Made by a program: the position numbers and the translations under genes
Notes under the pieces: generated by a model
Database searches by the model: none
Seen by the model: only the letters and a program-made list of their open reading frames with translations
Told to the model about the DNA's origin: nothing
Source of the DNA: Gilvimarinus chinensis DSM 19667
GTDB taxonomy: Bacteria > Pseudomonadota > Gammaproteobacteria > Pseudomonadales > Cellvibrionaceae
DNA: 64,000 bases
Reading direction: 5' to 3'
Assembly: GCF_000377745.1 (NCBI RefSeq)
Contig: NZ_KB898710.1
Location: 38,959 to 102,958, forward strand
Part shown: piece by piece, positions 1 to 7,752 of the stretch
Position numbering within the stretch: position 1 is the first letter of the stretch
How the letters are laid out: the number at the start of each line of letters is the position of its first letter

Positions 1-1457
1 TGGTTGGGGTTCCAGTCAGAGCCGATCGCCTGTGCCATAGGGCCTACGGCGACAAATGCCGAGCTGCTACCAGGGGATGTCGCCTCGCGATCATCGTACT
101 GCACGCCAAACTTTAATTCAGAGTCCGCCGCGCCCATAGTCCAGGCGCGGGTAAAATCCAGCTTGGCAGTGTAGGCGTCGGTTTCCGAATTAATTAAATA
201 GTTAACCAGGCCATCAAAGCCGAAGCCGGTTTGATTTAGGCTGCTGCTTGCCTCGCCCATCACCGGCATGCCTTGCTCATTAAATTCGGTGCTATACAAC
301 TGCACTTGCGGGAAACCGCGATCTGTGTGGTTGTAAGTCAGTGAGGCAAATTCCAGCGGATCGGTTTGGTTGCGCAGGATAATAGGCAGCTCAACATTGG
401 ACTCTGTTTGGGTGTAGTTTAAGCGCCAGTTAATTTCCCACTCGCCGGTAAAGTGATCGCCGCCTAAAGTGTTGGTGAACGTGGAATTTTCATAGTTACC
501 GTCTTGCAGCCAGCCTTCAATCGGCACGCCAATCAGCTCGCCCGCATCAGGAGCGCGGTTGCCGGCGATGGCGTCTTCCAGTGACAGCACATACATATTG
601 CGCTGTTCGTGATCGAGAAATTCGGTGTACAGGGATGACAACACAAAATGGTGTGCATCGCTTGGAGCGTACTCGAACTTGGCCATCGCCGAATTGGTTT
701 CGCGCTCCAGTTTGTAAGAGCGGAAATCAAAAAACGTCGGTGCGTCGTTTTCGTCATAACCAATTTCGTTATTGTCGGTTACTTGCTCCATGGAAAAGGT
801 TGATAGCGCCACTACGGCACCAAAGGTATCTCCGCCCCAGGCCAGACGCCCGGCATAGCGTTCCTGATCACCATCGCCCAGCTCCATGGGGCCGTAGCCC
901 AAATCCAAATCAACACTGAAGCCGTCGCTTTGCAACGGCGAGTAGGTGTGAATATCTACCCGGCCGGCCAGCGCTTCAGACGACATGGAAGGCGTGAGAG
1001 TTTTACTGATCTCTACCGAGTCCATCACCGCGGCGGGCACTGAGTCAAAGCGAAACACGCGCTCTTCGGCGCCGATGACATTGATGCCGTCAAAAGAAAC
1101 CGTGGTCCAGCGCGCCGGTGCGCCGCGTACCTGAATGTAGCGGGGCTGACCCTGGTCGCGCTGCACCGCTACTGCGGGCAGTCGTGCCAGTGCCGCGGCG
1201 GCGGTATGGTCGGGGAAGCGACCGATATCATCCGCGGCAATGGCGCTTACTACGTTTACTGCATCGCGCTGTAAGGCGATGGATTGCGCCTGCGAGTCGG
1301 CAATGGGGCTTGCCGAAACCAGAACTTCTTCCATCACCGGTGCCACGATGTTCTGTGGCTGTTGTTCGTCCCCCTCGGCGGCGATGGTGCCGCTGCACAC
1401 CGCAGCGCACAGGGCGGCTAGGGTGCACTTTTTGAATAATGGTTGAGTTGCGAGCAT
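1..1457 (-). CDS. TonB-dependent receptor, C-terminus cut by window edge
   Basis: Reading leftward from an ATG at 1457, an open frame runs to base 1 without a stop, giving about 485 residues of an outer-membrane receptor. Residues 1-27 look like a signal peptide (ends ...SGTIAAEG). A TonB-box-like EEVLVSAS follows, then a plug domain with RYIQVRGAPARW, DGINVIG and SVEISKTLTPSM. This plug wording is typical of the TIGR01782 (Xanthomonas/Caulobacter) receptor family, often tied to carbohydrate or other non-siderophore ligands; the ligand here cannot be read. The barrel is incomplete. A GAGG ribosome site lies 7-10 bases upstream of the ATG. It is divergent from blaI and shares the intergenic operator with it, so co-regulation is likely but inferred. 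Confidence 0.9.
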   Translation of the reverse strand, partial: MLATQPLFKKCTLAALCAAVCSGTIAAEGDEQQPQNIVAPVMEEVLVSASPIADSQAQSIALQRDAVNVVSAIAADDIGRFPDHTAAAALARLPAVAVQRDQGQPRYIQVRGAPARWTTVSFDGINVIGAEERVFRFDSVPAAVMDSVEISKTLTPSMSSEALAGRVDIHTYSPLQSDGFSVDLDLGYGPMELGDGDQERYAGRLAWGGDTFGAVVALSTFSMEQVTDNNEIGYDENDAPTFFDFRSYKLERETNSAMAKFEYAPSDAHHFVLSSLYTEFLDHEQRNMYVLSLEDAIAGNRAPDAGELIGVPIEGWLQDGNYENSTFTNTLGGDHFTGEWEINWRLNYTQTESNVELPIILRNQTDPLEFASLTYNHTDRGFPQVQLYSTEFNEQGMPVMGEASSSLNQTGFGFDGLVNYLINSETDAYTAKLDFTRAWTMGAADSELKFGVQYDDREATSPGSSSAFVAVGPMAQAIGSDWNPN

Positions 1458-1521
1458 TACACGTCCTCAAAAGTGAGTTTTTGATGGCGCATACGCTAAG
1501 TGAGGAATATGACAGACTTAT

Positions 1522-1536
1522 TACTACAATGTAGTA
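1522..1536. promoter_or_regulatory. BlaI/MecI-type operator palindrome
   Basis: TACTACA-A-TGTAGTA is a perfect 15-base dyad with 7-base arms around A1529. The TACA/TGTA core is the established recognition motif of BlaI/MecI/CopY winged-helix repressors, and a gene of that family starts 109 bases to the right. It lies between the divergent receptor and blaI and could control both. Binding is inferred. Confidence 0.75.
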
Positions 1537-1644
1537 GTTGTGCTATGTTGTAAATAAGTTGCTATTTTGTATTTGGGCTATGACGTTGTCATAAAACTGT
1601 TATTTTAACGGCTTAATATCGCGCGCGGTCGTGTTGGAGGACTT

Positions 1645-2025
1645 GTGAGACAAAAGGCGTTGCCAGAATTATCAAAAACGGAATTTACGGTTTTAAATGT
1701 GTTGTGGAAAAAGAGCCCGCTGTCGGTGCGTGAAATTCACGACCGACTGAATAACGGCTGGGCTTACACCACTACTAAAACCACTTTGGATCGCATGGCG
1801 GGTAAAGGCATTTTATCGCGCGAGTCGGCGCACGGCGTTTTTATCTATGTGCCATTGGTGGGGCGCGCCGCAGGATTAGTGCAGTGGGTCAAATTTATTG
1901 CCGACAATGTATTTGATTTAGAGCCCACTGAAGTGGTGAATTTATTCGCCAAACGAAAAACCTATTCTGACGAAGAGATAAAAGAACTGCGCGATTTACT
2001 GTCGCGCGATGACGATCGCCACTGA
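1645..2025 (+). CDS. blaI: BlaI/MecI/CopY family repressor
   Basis: A 126-residue winged-helix repressor. Residues 8-75 hold the family pattern: LSKTEFTVLNVLW, then a recognition helix region with TTTKTTLDRMAGKGIL and the wing VFIYVPLV. The C-terminal helices (DEEIKELRDLL) fit the dimerisation region. Family members bind TACA/TGTA dyads and are inactivated through a partner M56 membrane protease, which is exactly the next gene, 17 bases downstream. The GTG start at 1645 is preceded by GGAGG at 1636-1640. No beta-lactamase is nearby, so the name denotes the family, not a resistance role. It probably represses its own operon and perhaps the receptor at 1-1457. Confidence 0.85.
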   Translation: MRQKALPELSKTEFTVLNVLWKKSPLSVREIHDRLNNGWAYTTTKTTLDRMAGKGILSRESAHGVFIYVPLVGRAAGLVQWVKFIADNVFDLEPTEVVNLFAKRKTYSDEEIKELRDLLSRDDDRH

Positions 2026-2042
2026 TTTTCTGAGAGCGAACA

Positions 2043-3497
2043 TTGACAGAACCCACGAGCTTTGTTTTTTACAGTGCCAGCCTCGTTTTGCTGGATTGGG
2101 CGCAGCGGTTTTTGTTGCTGTCCATTGTGGGCTTTGTGGTCGTTTACGCTTTACTTAAATGGCTCAAACCCTACAACACTGGCCCTGTGTGGGCGGTTTT
2201 TTTGGGTTGGCTGTTTCTTACCTCGTCACCTCTGGTGCCAGGGGTACCTCAAAGCTGGATGGCGTGGACCGGGTTATCCGCGTTTATTCTGGATGACCCC
2301 TGTGTGATGCTGCCAGTCGATCGCGTTGATTCGCTGATTACTCAGAGTCTTCCCTTTGTTACTAATACAGAATTGCTGGTGATTCTCTGGGGTTTAATAA
2401 GTTCGGCATTGCTGCTGCGGATCATTTATAAAAGGATGAGTTTTGTTGGCATCATTAACAAGGCAAATCCAGTCGTTGATCCCTACTGGCTAAACACTGT
2501 AGAAACTCTGCGCTCAGACTATGGGATTTCTCGTCGAGTTTATTTGTGCCATTCGCACTCTTACGCCGCGCCTTTCACCGTGGGTTACCTGCGTCCCGCG
2601 ATCTTCTTGCCATCGTCGATAGTCACGGATTTAGATCGCGAGACGGTTAAAGTGATTCTCGCTCATGAAATGGCGCACATTGCGCGCGGCGATGACTTCA
2701 GCGTAACCGTGCAGCATGTATTTAACGCGCTGTTCTTTTTTAATCCGGTGGTACGCATTGCGCAGCGCAACCTCAACGATGCTCGCGAGCTCGATTGTGA
2801 TTGTCTAGCGGTGGCGCGGGGAAAAATTTCGCCGCGTGACTACGGCCTGGCAATGGTGCGGGTGCTGGAGTATTTCAAAGGCAGCTTAACTCCCAATGTA
2901 CCTGTGGCGGGTTTTCTCAGTAAAGATATTAAGTGTCGTATTCACGGTTTAATGGACTCAAGGGCGCAGCAGCGAGGCTGGTTGCTTAGCGCGGTGCTGT
3001 CTGGTGCTGGTTTGTTAATGGTCAGCTCGGTATTGGCGGCCAGTAAACCCGCCCCCCAAATTTTGCCGCCGCAACATGCCAAGGCGTTATTAATGCAATT
3101 GGATCCTGTGCATCCTATGCCGGGCGCTCGGGTGACGGGGCATTTGCATCTAGGCTCTCCGCTCGGCTGCTTGATCCCGGAGCGCGATCACTATCATACG
3201 GGCATGGATTTAACACCGCAGGCGCCGGGTGCTCCTGTCTATGCGATTGCCCCTGGGTTTGTAAGCAAAGTGTTGGTGCCAGCCGGAGAATACGGCAAGC
3301 TGGTCAAAATAGAACACAAGCACTCAATCCACGCGACCTATGTTCGCCTAGATAACGTCGAAGTCAAGGTCGGCCAGCCTGTTGGTCGCGGCCAAAAAAT
3401 TGGTGACTCTGGAGCAACTCTAGTGACCCGTCATGTCCATTTTGAACTTACCCGGGGACAGGACATTATTAACCCGGAGTTAATTCTCGCCCATTAA
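2043..3497 (+). CDS. M56 (BlaR1-like) membrane protease fused to M23 peptidoglycan hydrolase
   Basis: 484 residues from a TTG start; GAGAG lies about 8 bases upstream. The N-terminal part has hydrophobic segments near residues 10-40, 45-65 and 108-126. A cytoplasmic zinc-protease domain follows with HEMAH near residue 208 and a nearby acidic ELDCD, the M56 signature. A further membrane segment lies near 315-335. The C-terminal 130 residues are a LytM/M23 domain with HTGMD and HVHFEL, so the three zinc ligands of M23 enzymes are present. In BlaR1/MecR1 the outer domain is a penicillin sensor; here it is a putative cell-wall hydrolase, so the trigger is probably a wall-related signal (inference). 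Its 3' end overlaps the convergent chemoreceptor gene by 4 bases. Confidence 0.88.
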   Translation: MTEPTSFVFYSASLVLLDWAQRFLLLSIVGFVVVYALLKWLKPYNTGPVWAVFLGWLFLTSSPLVPGVPQSWMAWTGLSAFILDDPCVMLPVDRVDSLITQSLPFVTNTELLVILWGLISSALLLRIIYKRMSFVGIINKANPVVDPYWLNTVETLRSDYGISRRVYLCHSHSYAAPFTVGYLRPAIFLPSSIVTDLDRETVKVILAHEMAHIARGDDFSVTVQHVFNALFFFNPVVRIAQRNLNDARELDCDCLAVARGKISPRDYGLAMVRVLEYFKGSLTPNVPVAGFLSKDIKCRIHGLMDSRAQQRGWLLSAVLSGAGLLMVSSVLAASKPAPQILPPQHAKALLMQLDPVHPMPGARVTGHLHLGSPLGCLIPERDHYHTGMDLTPQAPGAPVYAIAPGFVSKVLVPAGEYGKLVKIEHKHSIHATYVRLDNVEVKVGQPVGRGQKIGDSGATLVTRHVHFELTRGQDIINPELILAH

Positions 3498-4798
3498 CGC
3501 TGCTCTTCTAAGGCCAGTCCGGCCACTGTTTGCGAGACTTTCTGTGCACCTTGGTGAATTTGCTCGATCGCTTTAGCGACCTTTTGATTTAACTCGCTGC
3601 CGCTTTGCACCGACTGCGATACCGATTCGATCTGAGTGGTAATCGCTTGAGTGAGCTGTTGGTTGTGTTTAACCACTTGTTCAATCTCGGTGGTCGACTG
3701 CGAGGTGCGCGCTGCCAGTTGGCGCACCTCGTCCGCCACCACCGCAAAACCGCGCCCCAGATCCCCCGCCCGCGCCGCTTCAATCGCAGCGTTAAGGGCC
3801 AGTAGATTGGTTTGTTCGGCGATGGCGCTGATGGTCGATACAATGGCCTTAATCTGCCCCGACTGTTCATTGAGCTGGCTGATTAATTTCACCGTGTCTT
3901 CTACTTGCTGGTTGATGGCGGTGGAGTTCTCAAGTGCGGTATCGAGAATGTGTGAGCCTTCCACTGACGTGTTTAAGGTGCTTGTGGCGCTCACCTTCGC
4001 CACCCGCGCGGCATCGGCAATGGTCTCGTTGTGTTGTACTTGGGCGGTAATATCCGAGGCAAATTTAACCACTTTGTATACGCGACCACTGGTGTCAAAT
4101 ACCGGGTTATAGGTTGCCTCTAGCCAGAGCACCTGTCCCGCTGCGGTGCGCCTTTCAAAACGGCCGCTTTTAAAGGCGCCCGCCGCCAGTTCCCGCCAAA
4201 AATCCGGATAGTTTTGATAAAACTCGGCGGTGCAAAACATTTCGTGATGCCTACCGGTTATCTCTTCCAGGCGATAGCCCACGGCGTTTAAAAAGTTGCT
4301 GTTGGCATGCAGTACCTCGCCCTCGGGGGTGAACTCGATCACCGCCATGGAGCGGTTCAAGGCGTCCACCACACCGTTTTGTTGCGCGCTTTGCAGGTGT
4401 TGTTCGGTGACGTCAGTGGCAAGTTGTATAACTTTGATTACCTCGCCCTGATCGCTTACCGGAATAAACGTCGAGTCCAGCCACAGTTGGCTTGTACCGC
4501 GGCCGTAGTCGGCCTTTAGTTGCTGACTCTTTCCTTGCGCTACGGCCTGCCACAGCAGGCGGTTGTCTGGCCCAGCGGGGGCGTCAATGTGGCACAGCTG
4601 TTGGTGCTTACGGCCGATGAGTTGCTCTTGCGTTTGCCCCAGTTTCTGAGCAAAGACCTCGCTGATGCTAAGCAGCCTCGCGTGCACATCGTATTCGGCA
4701 TAGAGGGTATGCTGCTGCAGGCTTTGCAGCAGTGTCTGATCCAGGCGCGAACTCTGCTGCAGACTGCTTAGTTGATTCTTTAAGGCGCGCTTAAACAT
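3494..4798 (-). CDS. Soluble PAS-PAS methyl-accepting chemotaxis protein, BdlA-like
   Basis: 434 residues with no membrane segment. Two PAS domains occupy about 20-140 and 145-265 (each ends in a [14 protein letters not shown] or [16 protein letters not shown] strand). A chemoreceptor signalling domain follows, with the hairpin-tip sequence [18 protein letters not shown] and [13 protein letters not shown]. This layout and length match BdlA of Pseudomonas aeruginosa (two PAS plus MCP, about 417 residues), which links chemosensory input to biofilm dispersal, and more generally Aer-like energy sensors. Which of these roles applies cannot be decided here, and the PAS cofactor is unknown. No che gene is adjacent, but a diguanylate cyclase lies 730 bases upstream. 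Confidence 0.88.
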   Translation of the reverse strand: MFKRALKNQLSSLQQSSRLDQTLLQSLQQHTLYAEYDVHARLLSISEVFAQKLGQTQEQLIGRKHQQLCHIDAPAGPDNRLLWQAVAQGKSQQLKADYGRGTSQLWLDSTFIPVSDQGEVIKVIQLATDVTEQHLQSAQQNGVVDALNRSMAVIEFTPEGEVLHANSNFLNAVGYRLEEITGRHHEMFCTAEFYQNYPDFWRELAAGAFKSGRFERRTAAGQVLWLEATYNPVFDTSGRVYKVVKFASDITAQVQHNETIADAARVAKVSATSTLNTSVEGSHILDTALENSTAINQQVEDTVKLISQLNEQSGQIKAIVSTISAIAEQTNLLALNAAIEAARAGDLGRGFAVVADEVRQLAARTSQSTTEIEQVVKHNQQLTQAITTQIESVSQSVQSGSELNQKVAKAIEQIHQGAQKVSQTVAGLALEEQR

Positions 4799-5110
4799 AG
4801 GGCATCTCTTCTTCCGGTTAAGCTCTGACTTTCGAGGGGGGGTGAGGGTGGATTGACACCTTTAATGATGAGTAAATACGCGCCAGTTTAAGGGTTGGAT
4901 CATGAGTGGTTGGAACCAGAGGTGGATTTGCTCCTAACGCTGTTTTGCTTACGTCAATTAGCGTTAGGCTGCTTATTTGTAATAACGGTTATTAAAGTTG
5001 GTCAGGCGTCTTGCTCTTGTGGTTATAAGTGTCTTGCTGAAGTAGGCGCTTGTCCGAGGGGATTCTCGGCTCGATTAAAAACAAGCCGTGGTTACCGGCA
5101 TGGGCGCCAG
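4799..5110. other. Gene-poor interval upstream of the chemoreceptor
   Basis: No supported gene. It must hold the chemoreceptor promoter. The only structure I see is the inverted repeat at 4933-4968, listed separately. The frame that later carries the sialidase relic is open here but its translation shows no family resemblance before about 5111. Confidence 0.5.
4933..4968. repeat. Inverted repeat, weakly attC-like
   Basis: CCTAACGCT (4933-4941) and AGCGTTAGG (4960-4968) are perfect 9-base arms separated by 18 bases. The right arm continues as GTTAGGC, matching the integron R' core GTTRRRY. The left side reads TCCTAAC, one base off RYYYAAC. The inner part lacks convincing paired L boxes, and the element is shorter than known attC sites, so it may be an ordinary hairpin upstream of the chemoreceptor gene. 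Confidence 0.3.
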
Positions 5111-5519
5111 GCTATCGATGCGATTCAGCCCAATGTGTTGTTTTACCCCGGTGGCCGCTTGCAGGGTTGGGCGTGCACCAAACAGGGCGCTATTGCTTTG
5201 CCCAATCTCAACGAGGGTAGCGATGCGGTTACCCTCGCCGATGGTGGTCAACTGCTGGTTTATAATCACTCGGGTCACAACCCTGCTACCGGGCAAAGGC
5301 CCGCGTTATCTGCTTAATTTGGCGCGGTCGAATGATGGTGCTCACTGGCAGCCGGTATTGACTCTGGAGGACAAGCCTTTGCAGGAGGGGTATGGCTGCC
5401 CCGCGATTATTCAGGCCTCGGATGGTTGGGTGCAGATGGCTTACACGGTGGGTCGCGAGCGTATTAAGCTCGTGGTGGTCGATCCGGCCAAGTTGAGCAC
5501 AGCAAGGGTTAACCCTTAA
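5111..5519 (+). pseudogene. Degraded sialidase-like (BNR/exo-alpha-sialidase) C-terminal relic
   Basis: Two frames together spell the end of a BNR-type exo-alpha-sialidase. The first frame gives AIQPNVLFYPGGRLQGWA, then SDAVTLADGGQLLVYNHSG. A second frame continues GKGPRYLLNLARSNDG, CPAIIQASDGWVQMAYT and RERIKLVVVDPAKLS, ending at TAA 5517-5519. The switch falls at the GGG of 5291-5293: removing one G restores a continuous reading. Between ...ACTKQGA and LPNLNEG the usual Asp-box segment is missing, and no N-terminal part or start is found. I therefore call a truncated, internally deleted and frameshifted remnant. Resemblance to the family is by remembered consensus, not by search. Confidence 0.75.
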
Positions 5520-5530
5520 CGCTTGCCTGT

Positions 5531-6826
5531 TTATTCAAAAACACAGGTATTACGGCCCGAGTGTTTGGCTTGGTAAAGGGCAGCATCAGCGCGCTGAAAT
5601 GTCTCGGTAAAGCTTTCGCGGGCTCGGGCGCAGGTCATACCAATACTAATGGTTAGGCCATCGCTCACACCATCGAAATGGGTTTGCGAGATCAGTTGCC
5701 GCAACTTTTCTGCCAGGGCTTGGGCGTCCAGCTCCTCGGTTTGTGGGCAGATCAGCATAAACTCCTCACCACCCCAGCGGCAGAAAGTGTCCTGGGCGCG
5801 AATGTTGTGCAAAATTAACGTACACAGGGCTTTCAGTGTTTCGTCGCCCTGTTGATGGCCCAGGTTATCGTTGAGTTGTTTAAAGTGATCCAAATCAATC
5901 AGCATGAGCGCCAACTTGGCAAAGCTTTCGCCGTTGGGGTAAAGCCGATCTAACTCTGGCGCTATGCCGTGGCGATTGAGTACGCCGGTTAGTTGGTCGC
6001 GCATGGACAGTTGTTTGTATTTCTCAGATTTATCTTGCAGTGACTGGCTGTAACTTTGCAGCGATTCCAGGCGTTCTTTATCACGCGCGACACGGCGTTT
6101 TAGCCCCCAGTATTGGCGCACGGCTATTGCCACCAGCGCTATCACCCACAGCCCGAGTAAGAGCTGATACCAGTTCGCCCGGCTGAGCAAGGGGCCGGTA
6201 AACTCAATGTGATTTACGGTAAACGTGTGTGCTCCTAGCTCTGAGGGGTAGGCTAAATCAATGCCAAACATAATTGCTTGCTCAAAGCCGGGCATGGTGT
6301 ATTCCAGCGGCACATTGTTATCGTGCTTCCACCAATCAGCCACAGTAAACAGTGCCAGTGGTGCACGCCAGGGCGGCTGGTATTGGTCCACCGAGACAAT
6401 GACATTGTTAAACTTGTTGCTTTCGTAGTCGTTGGGTCGGGAGAAGCCCGGCTCAAAGTTGCGGATATAAAAACGGATTTTTCCGGTAGGGCCCTGGTAA
6501 TCCACATCGAGTTCAATATGGGTATAGGGCGTAAGGTCTATGCCTTGCTCGCGGCCGTCGCCCAGAGGAATATGCATGCCACATATTTTCCAGGTATCGC
6601 TGGGGCGCATAACGCAGCGAAACTGCCCTGGGGTATCTGTCCAGCTGACAGTGGATTTTCCTCCTCGTTCGGCATCGGCGAATAATAGCTCGCGGCCCAA
6701 TTCGGGGTTGGGCCAAATTTGCAGGTGCCTCTCTGGCAGCCAGTCGTACATTAGCACTAACAATGCCGTAAAAAGTGCGGCCATCAATGTTAGGCGATAG
6801 CCAATATGTTTCCCTACTCTGTGCAT
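5531..6826 (-). CDS. Membrane-anchored diguanylate cyclase (GGDEF)
   Basis: 431 residues. One membrane helix lies at about 11-29, a periplasmic domain at about 30-220, a second helix at about 222-242, a short coiled coil (RRVARDKERLESLQSYSQ), then a GGDEF domain at about 268-431. The active site reads WGGEEFML, and the upstream metal and substrate pattern DLDHFKQLND and the MRDQLTGVLNR opening are intact, so it should make cyclic di-GMP. I see no clear RxxD inhibitory site before GGEEF. The periplasmic part, rich in aromatic beta-strand sequence (IELDVDYQGPTGKIRFYIRN), resembles a carbohydrate-binding jelly roll; that is inference. Its 3' end lies 11 bases from the sialidase relic. Confidence 0.9.
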   Translation of the reverse strand: MHRVGKHIGYRLTLMAALFTALLVLMYDWLPERHLQIWPNPELGRELLFADAERGGKSTVSWTDTPGQFRCVMRPSDTWKICGMHIPLGDGREQGIDLTPYTHIELDVDYQGPTGKIRFYIRNFEPGFSRPNDYESNKFNNVIVSVDQYQPPWRAPLALFTVADWWKHDNNVPLEYTMPGFEQAIMFGIDLAYPSELGAHTFTVNHIEFTGPLLSRANWYQLLLGLWVIALVAIAVRQYWGLKRRVARDKERLESLQSYSQSLQDKSEKYKQLSMRDQLTGVLNRHGIAPELDRLYPNGESFAKLALMLIDLDHFKQLNDNLGHQQGDETLKALCTLILHNIRAQDTFCRWGGEEFMLICPQTEELDAQALAEKLRQLISQTHFDGVSDGLTISIGMTCARARESFTETFQRADAALYQAKHSGRNTCVFE

Positions 6827-6854
6827 AAATAACCAATATTATTGCTGTTTTTCT

Positions 6855-6886
6855 ATTAACCCGGCAATGACGTTTGCCGGGTTAAT
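6855..6886. repeat. 13-base-arm palindrome upstream of the diguanylate cyclase
   Basis: ATTAACCCGGCAA (6855-6867) and TTGCCGGGTTAAT (6874-6886) are perfect arms with a 6-base loop. It begins 29 bases upstream of the cyclase start on the minus strand. No T tract follows on either strand, so it is not a standard terminator. It may be an operator or a 5' leader hairpin. Confidence 0.5.
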
Positions 6887-6973
6887 GGCGGTGCAGGATA
6901 CGCCGAGGCCGCTCGAAGGTGAGCCCTATAAAGTTAAGGGTTTTGCAAATTCTGCCGATTTTACAGGGCGATA

Positions 6974-7002
6974 ATTAAAATGTTCAGTGCGAGCATTTTA
7001 AT
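6974..7002. repeat. 9-base inverted repeat between cyclase and trhA
   Basis: ATTAAAATG (6974-6982) pairs with CATTTTAAT (6994-7002) across 11 bases. It sits in the divergent promoter region of the diguanylate cyclase and the TrhA-like gene. No T tract follows. The function is unknown; an AT-rich dyad of this size may also arise by chance. Confidence 0.3.
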
Positions 7003-7125
7003 CTCCACGTTAATAAGCGTATAGGCGATTGTCTTTAGGGTAAAGCCCGTAGGTGTGGTGACACTGAGGAGGCAACTGGCCTAAAATCTTAGCGCACCGG
7101 TAACCCAGTCTTCAAAGGAGGGGCT

Positions 7126-7752
7126 ATGTACGACGGCGAACGGATCAACAGTATTACGCATTTGGTCGGTGCCGTGTTGGCGCTGGTGGGTTTTGGCGCG
7201 TTGCTGACCATCAGCATTCAGCAGTGGAATGCGGCGCTGATAGTGAGCTTTGTGATTTTTGGTGTAACCCTGATTCTGCTCTACACCATGTCCACCCTGT
7301 ACCATAGTTTTCGCTCACCCAAGGTCAAGGCGGTGTTTCGCCAGTTGGATCATGTGTGTATTTATCTGCTGATCGCCGGCACTTATACGCCTTTTATGTT
7401 GGTGACCGTAGGCGGCACCACAGGTTTAATTATGCTGGTGCTGATTTGGTCGTTGGCGCTGGTGGGGCTGTTGCTGGATATCCTGCCGAAAAAGCGCATC
7501 AAGTGGCTGCAGATTTTAATTTACCTGGTAATGGGCTGGGTGTGTGTGGTGGTGTACCGAGACTTGGCGGCCAACTTCGACCCGGTAGGATTGTTGTGGC
7601 TGTGGCTCGGGGGGATTGCCTATACCGTGGGGGTGATTTTTTACGTGTTGGATGGCATGCGCAAACTGCGCCACGCCCACGGTATTTGGCATATGTTTGT
7701 GTTAGTGGGTTCTTTCTGCCACTTTGTTTCTATTGTCGCTTATGTGCGCTAG
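7126..7752 (+). CDS. trhA: TrhA/hemolysin III family membrane protein (PAQR superfamily)
   Basis: 208 residues with about seven membrane helices. Family motifs are visible: NSITHLVGAVLA near the N-terminus, STLYHSF near residue 60, LDHVCIYLLIAGTYTPF near 82-97 and HGIWHMFVLVGSFCHF at the end. The conserved His and Asp residues are the metal ligands of this superfamily. Its members in Escherichia coli and Bacillus affect membrane energetics and fatty-acid balance; the old hemolysin label is not evidence of haemolysis. A strong AAAGGAGGGG precedes the ATG. The last 51 bases overlap the convergent PepSY gene. Confidence 0.9.
   Translation: MYDGERINSITHLVGAVLALVGFGALLTISIQQWNAALIVSFVIFGVTLILLYTMSTLYHSFRSPKVKAVFRQLDHVCIYLLIAGTYTPFMLVTVGGTTGLIMLVLIWSLALVGLLLDILPKKRIKWLQILIYLVMGWVCVVVYRDLAANFDPVGLLWLWLGGIAYTVGVIFYVLDGMRKLRHAHGIWHMFVLVGSFCHFVSIVAYVR

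Noticed and set aside
1645..3497. Beta-lactam resistance operon
   Set aside because: Neither a beta-lactamase nor a penicillin-binding domain is present; only the regulator and protease families are shared.
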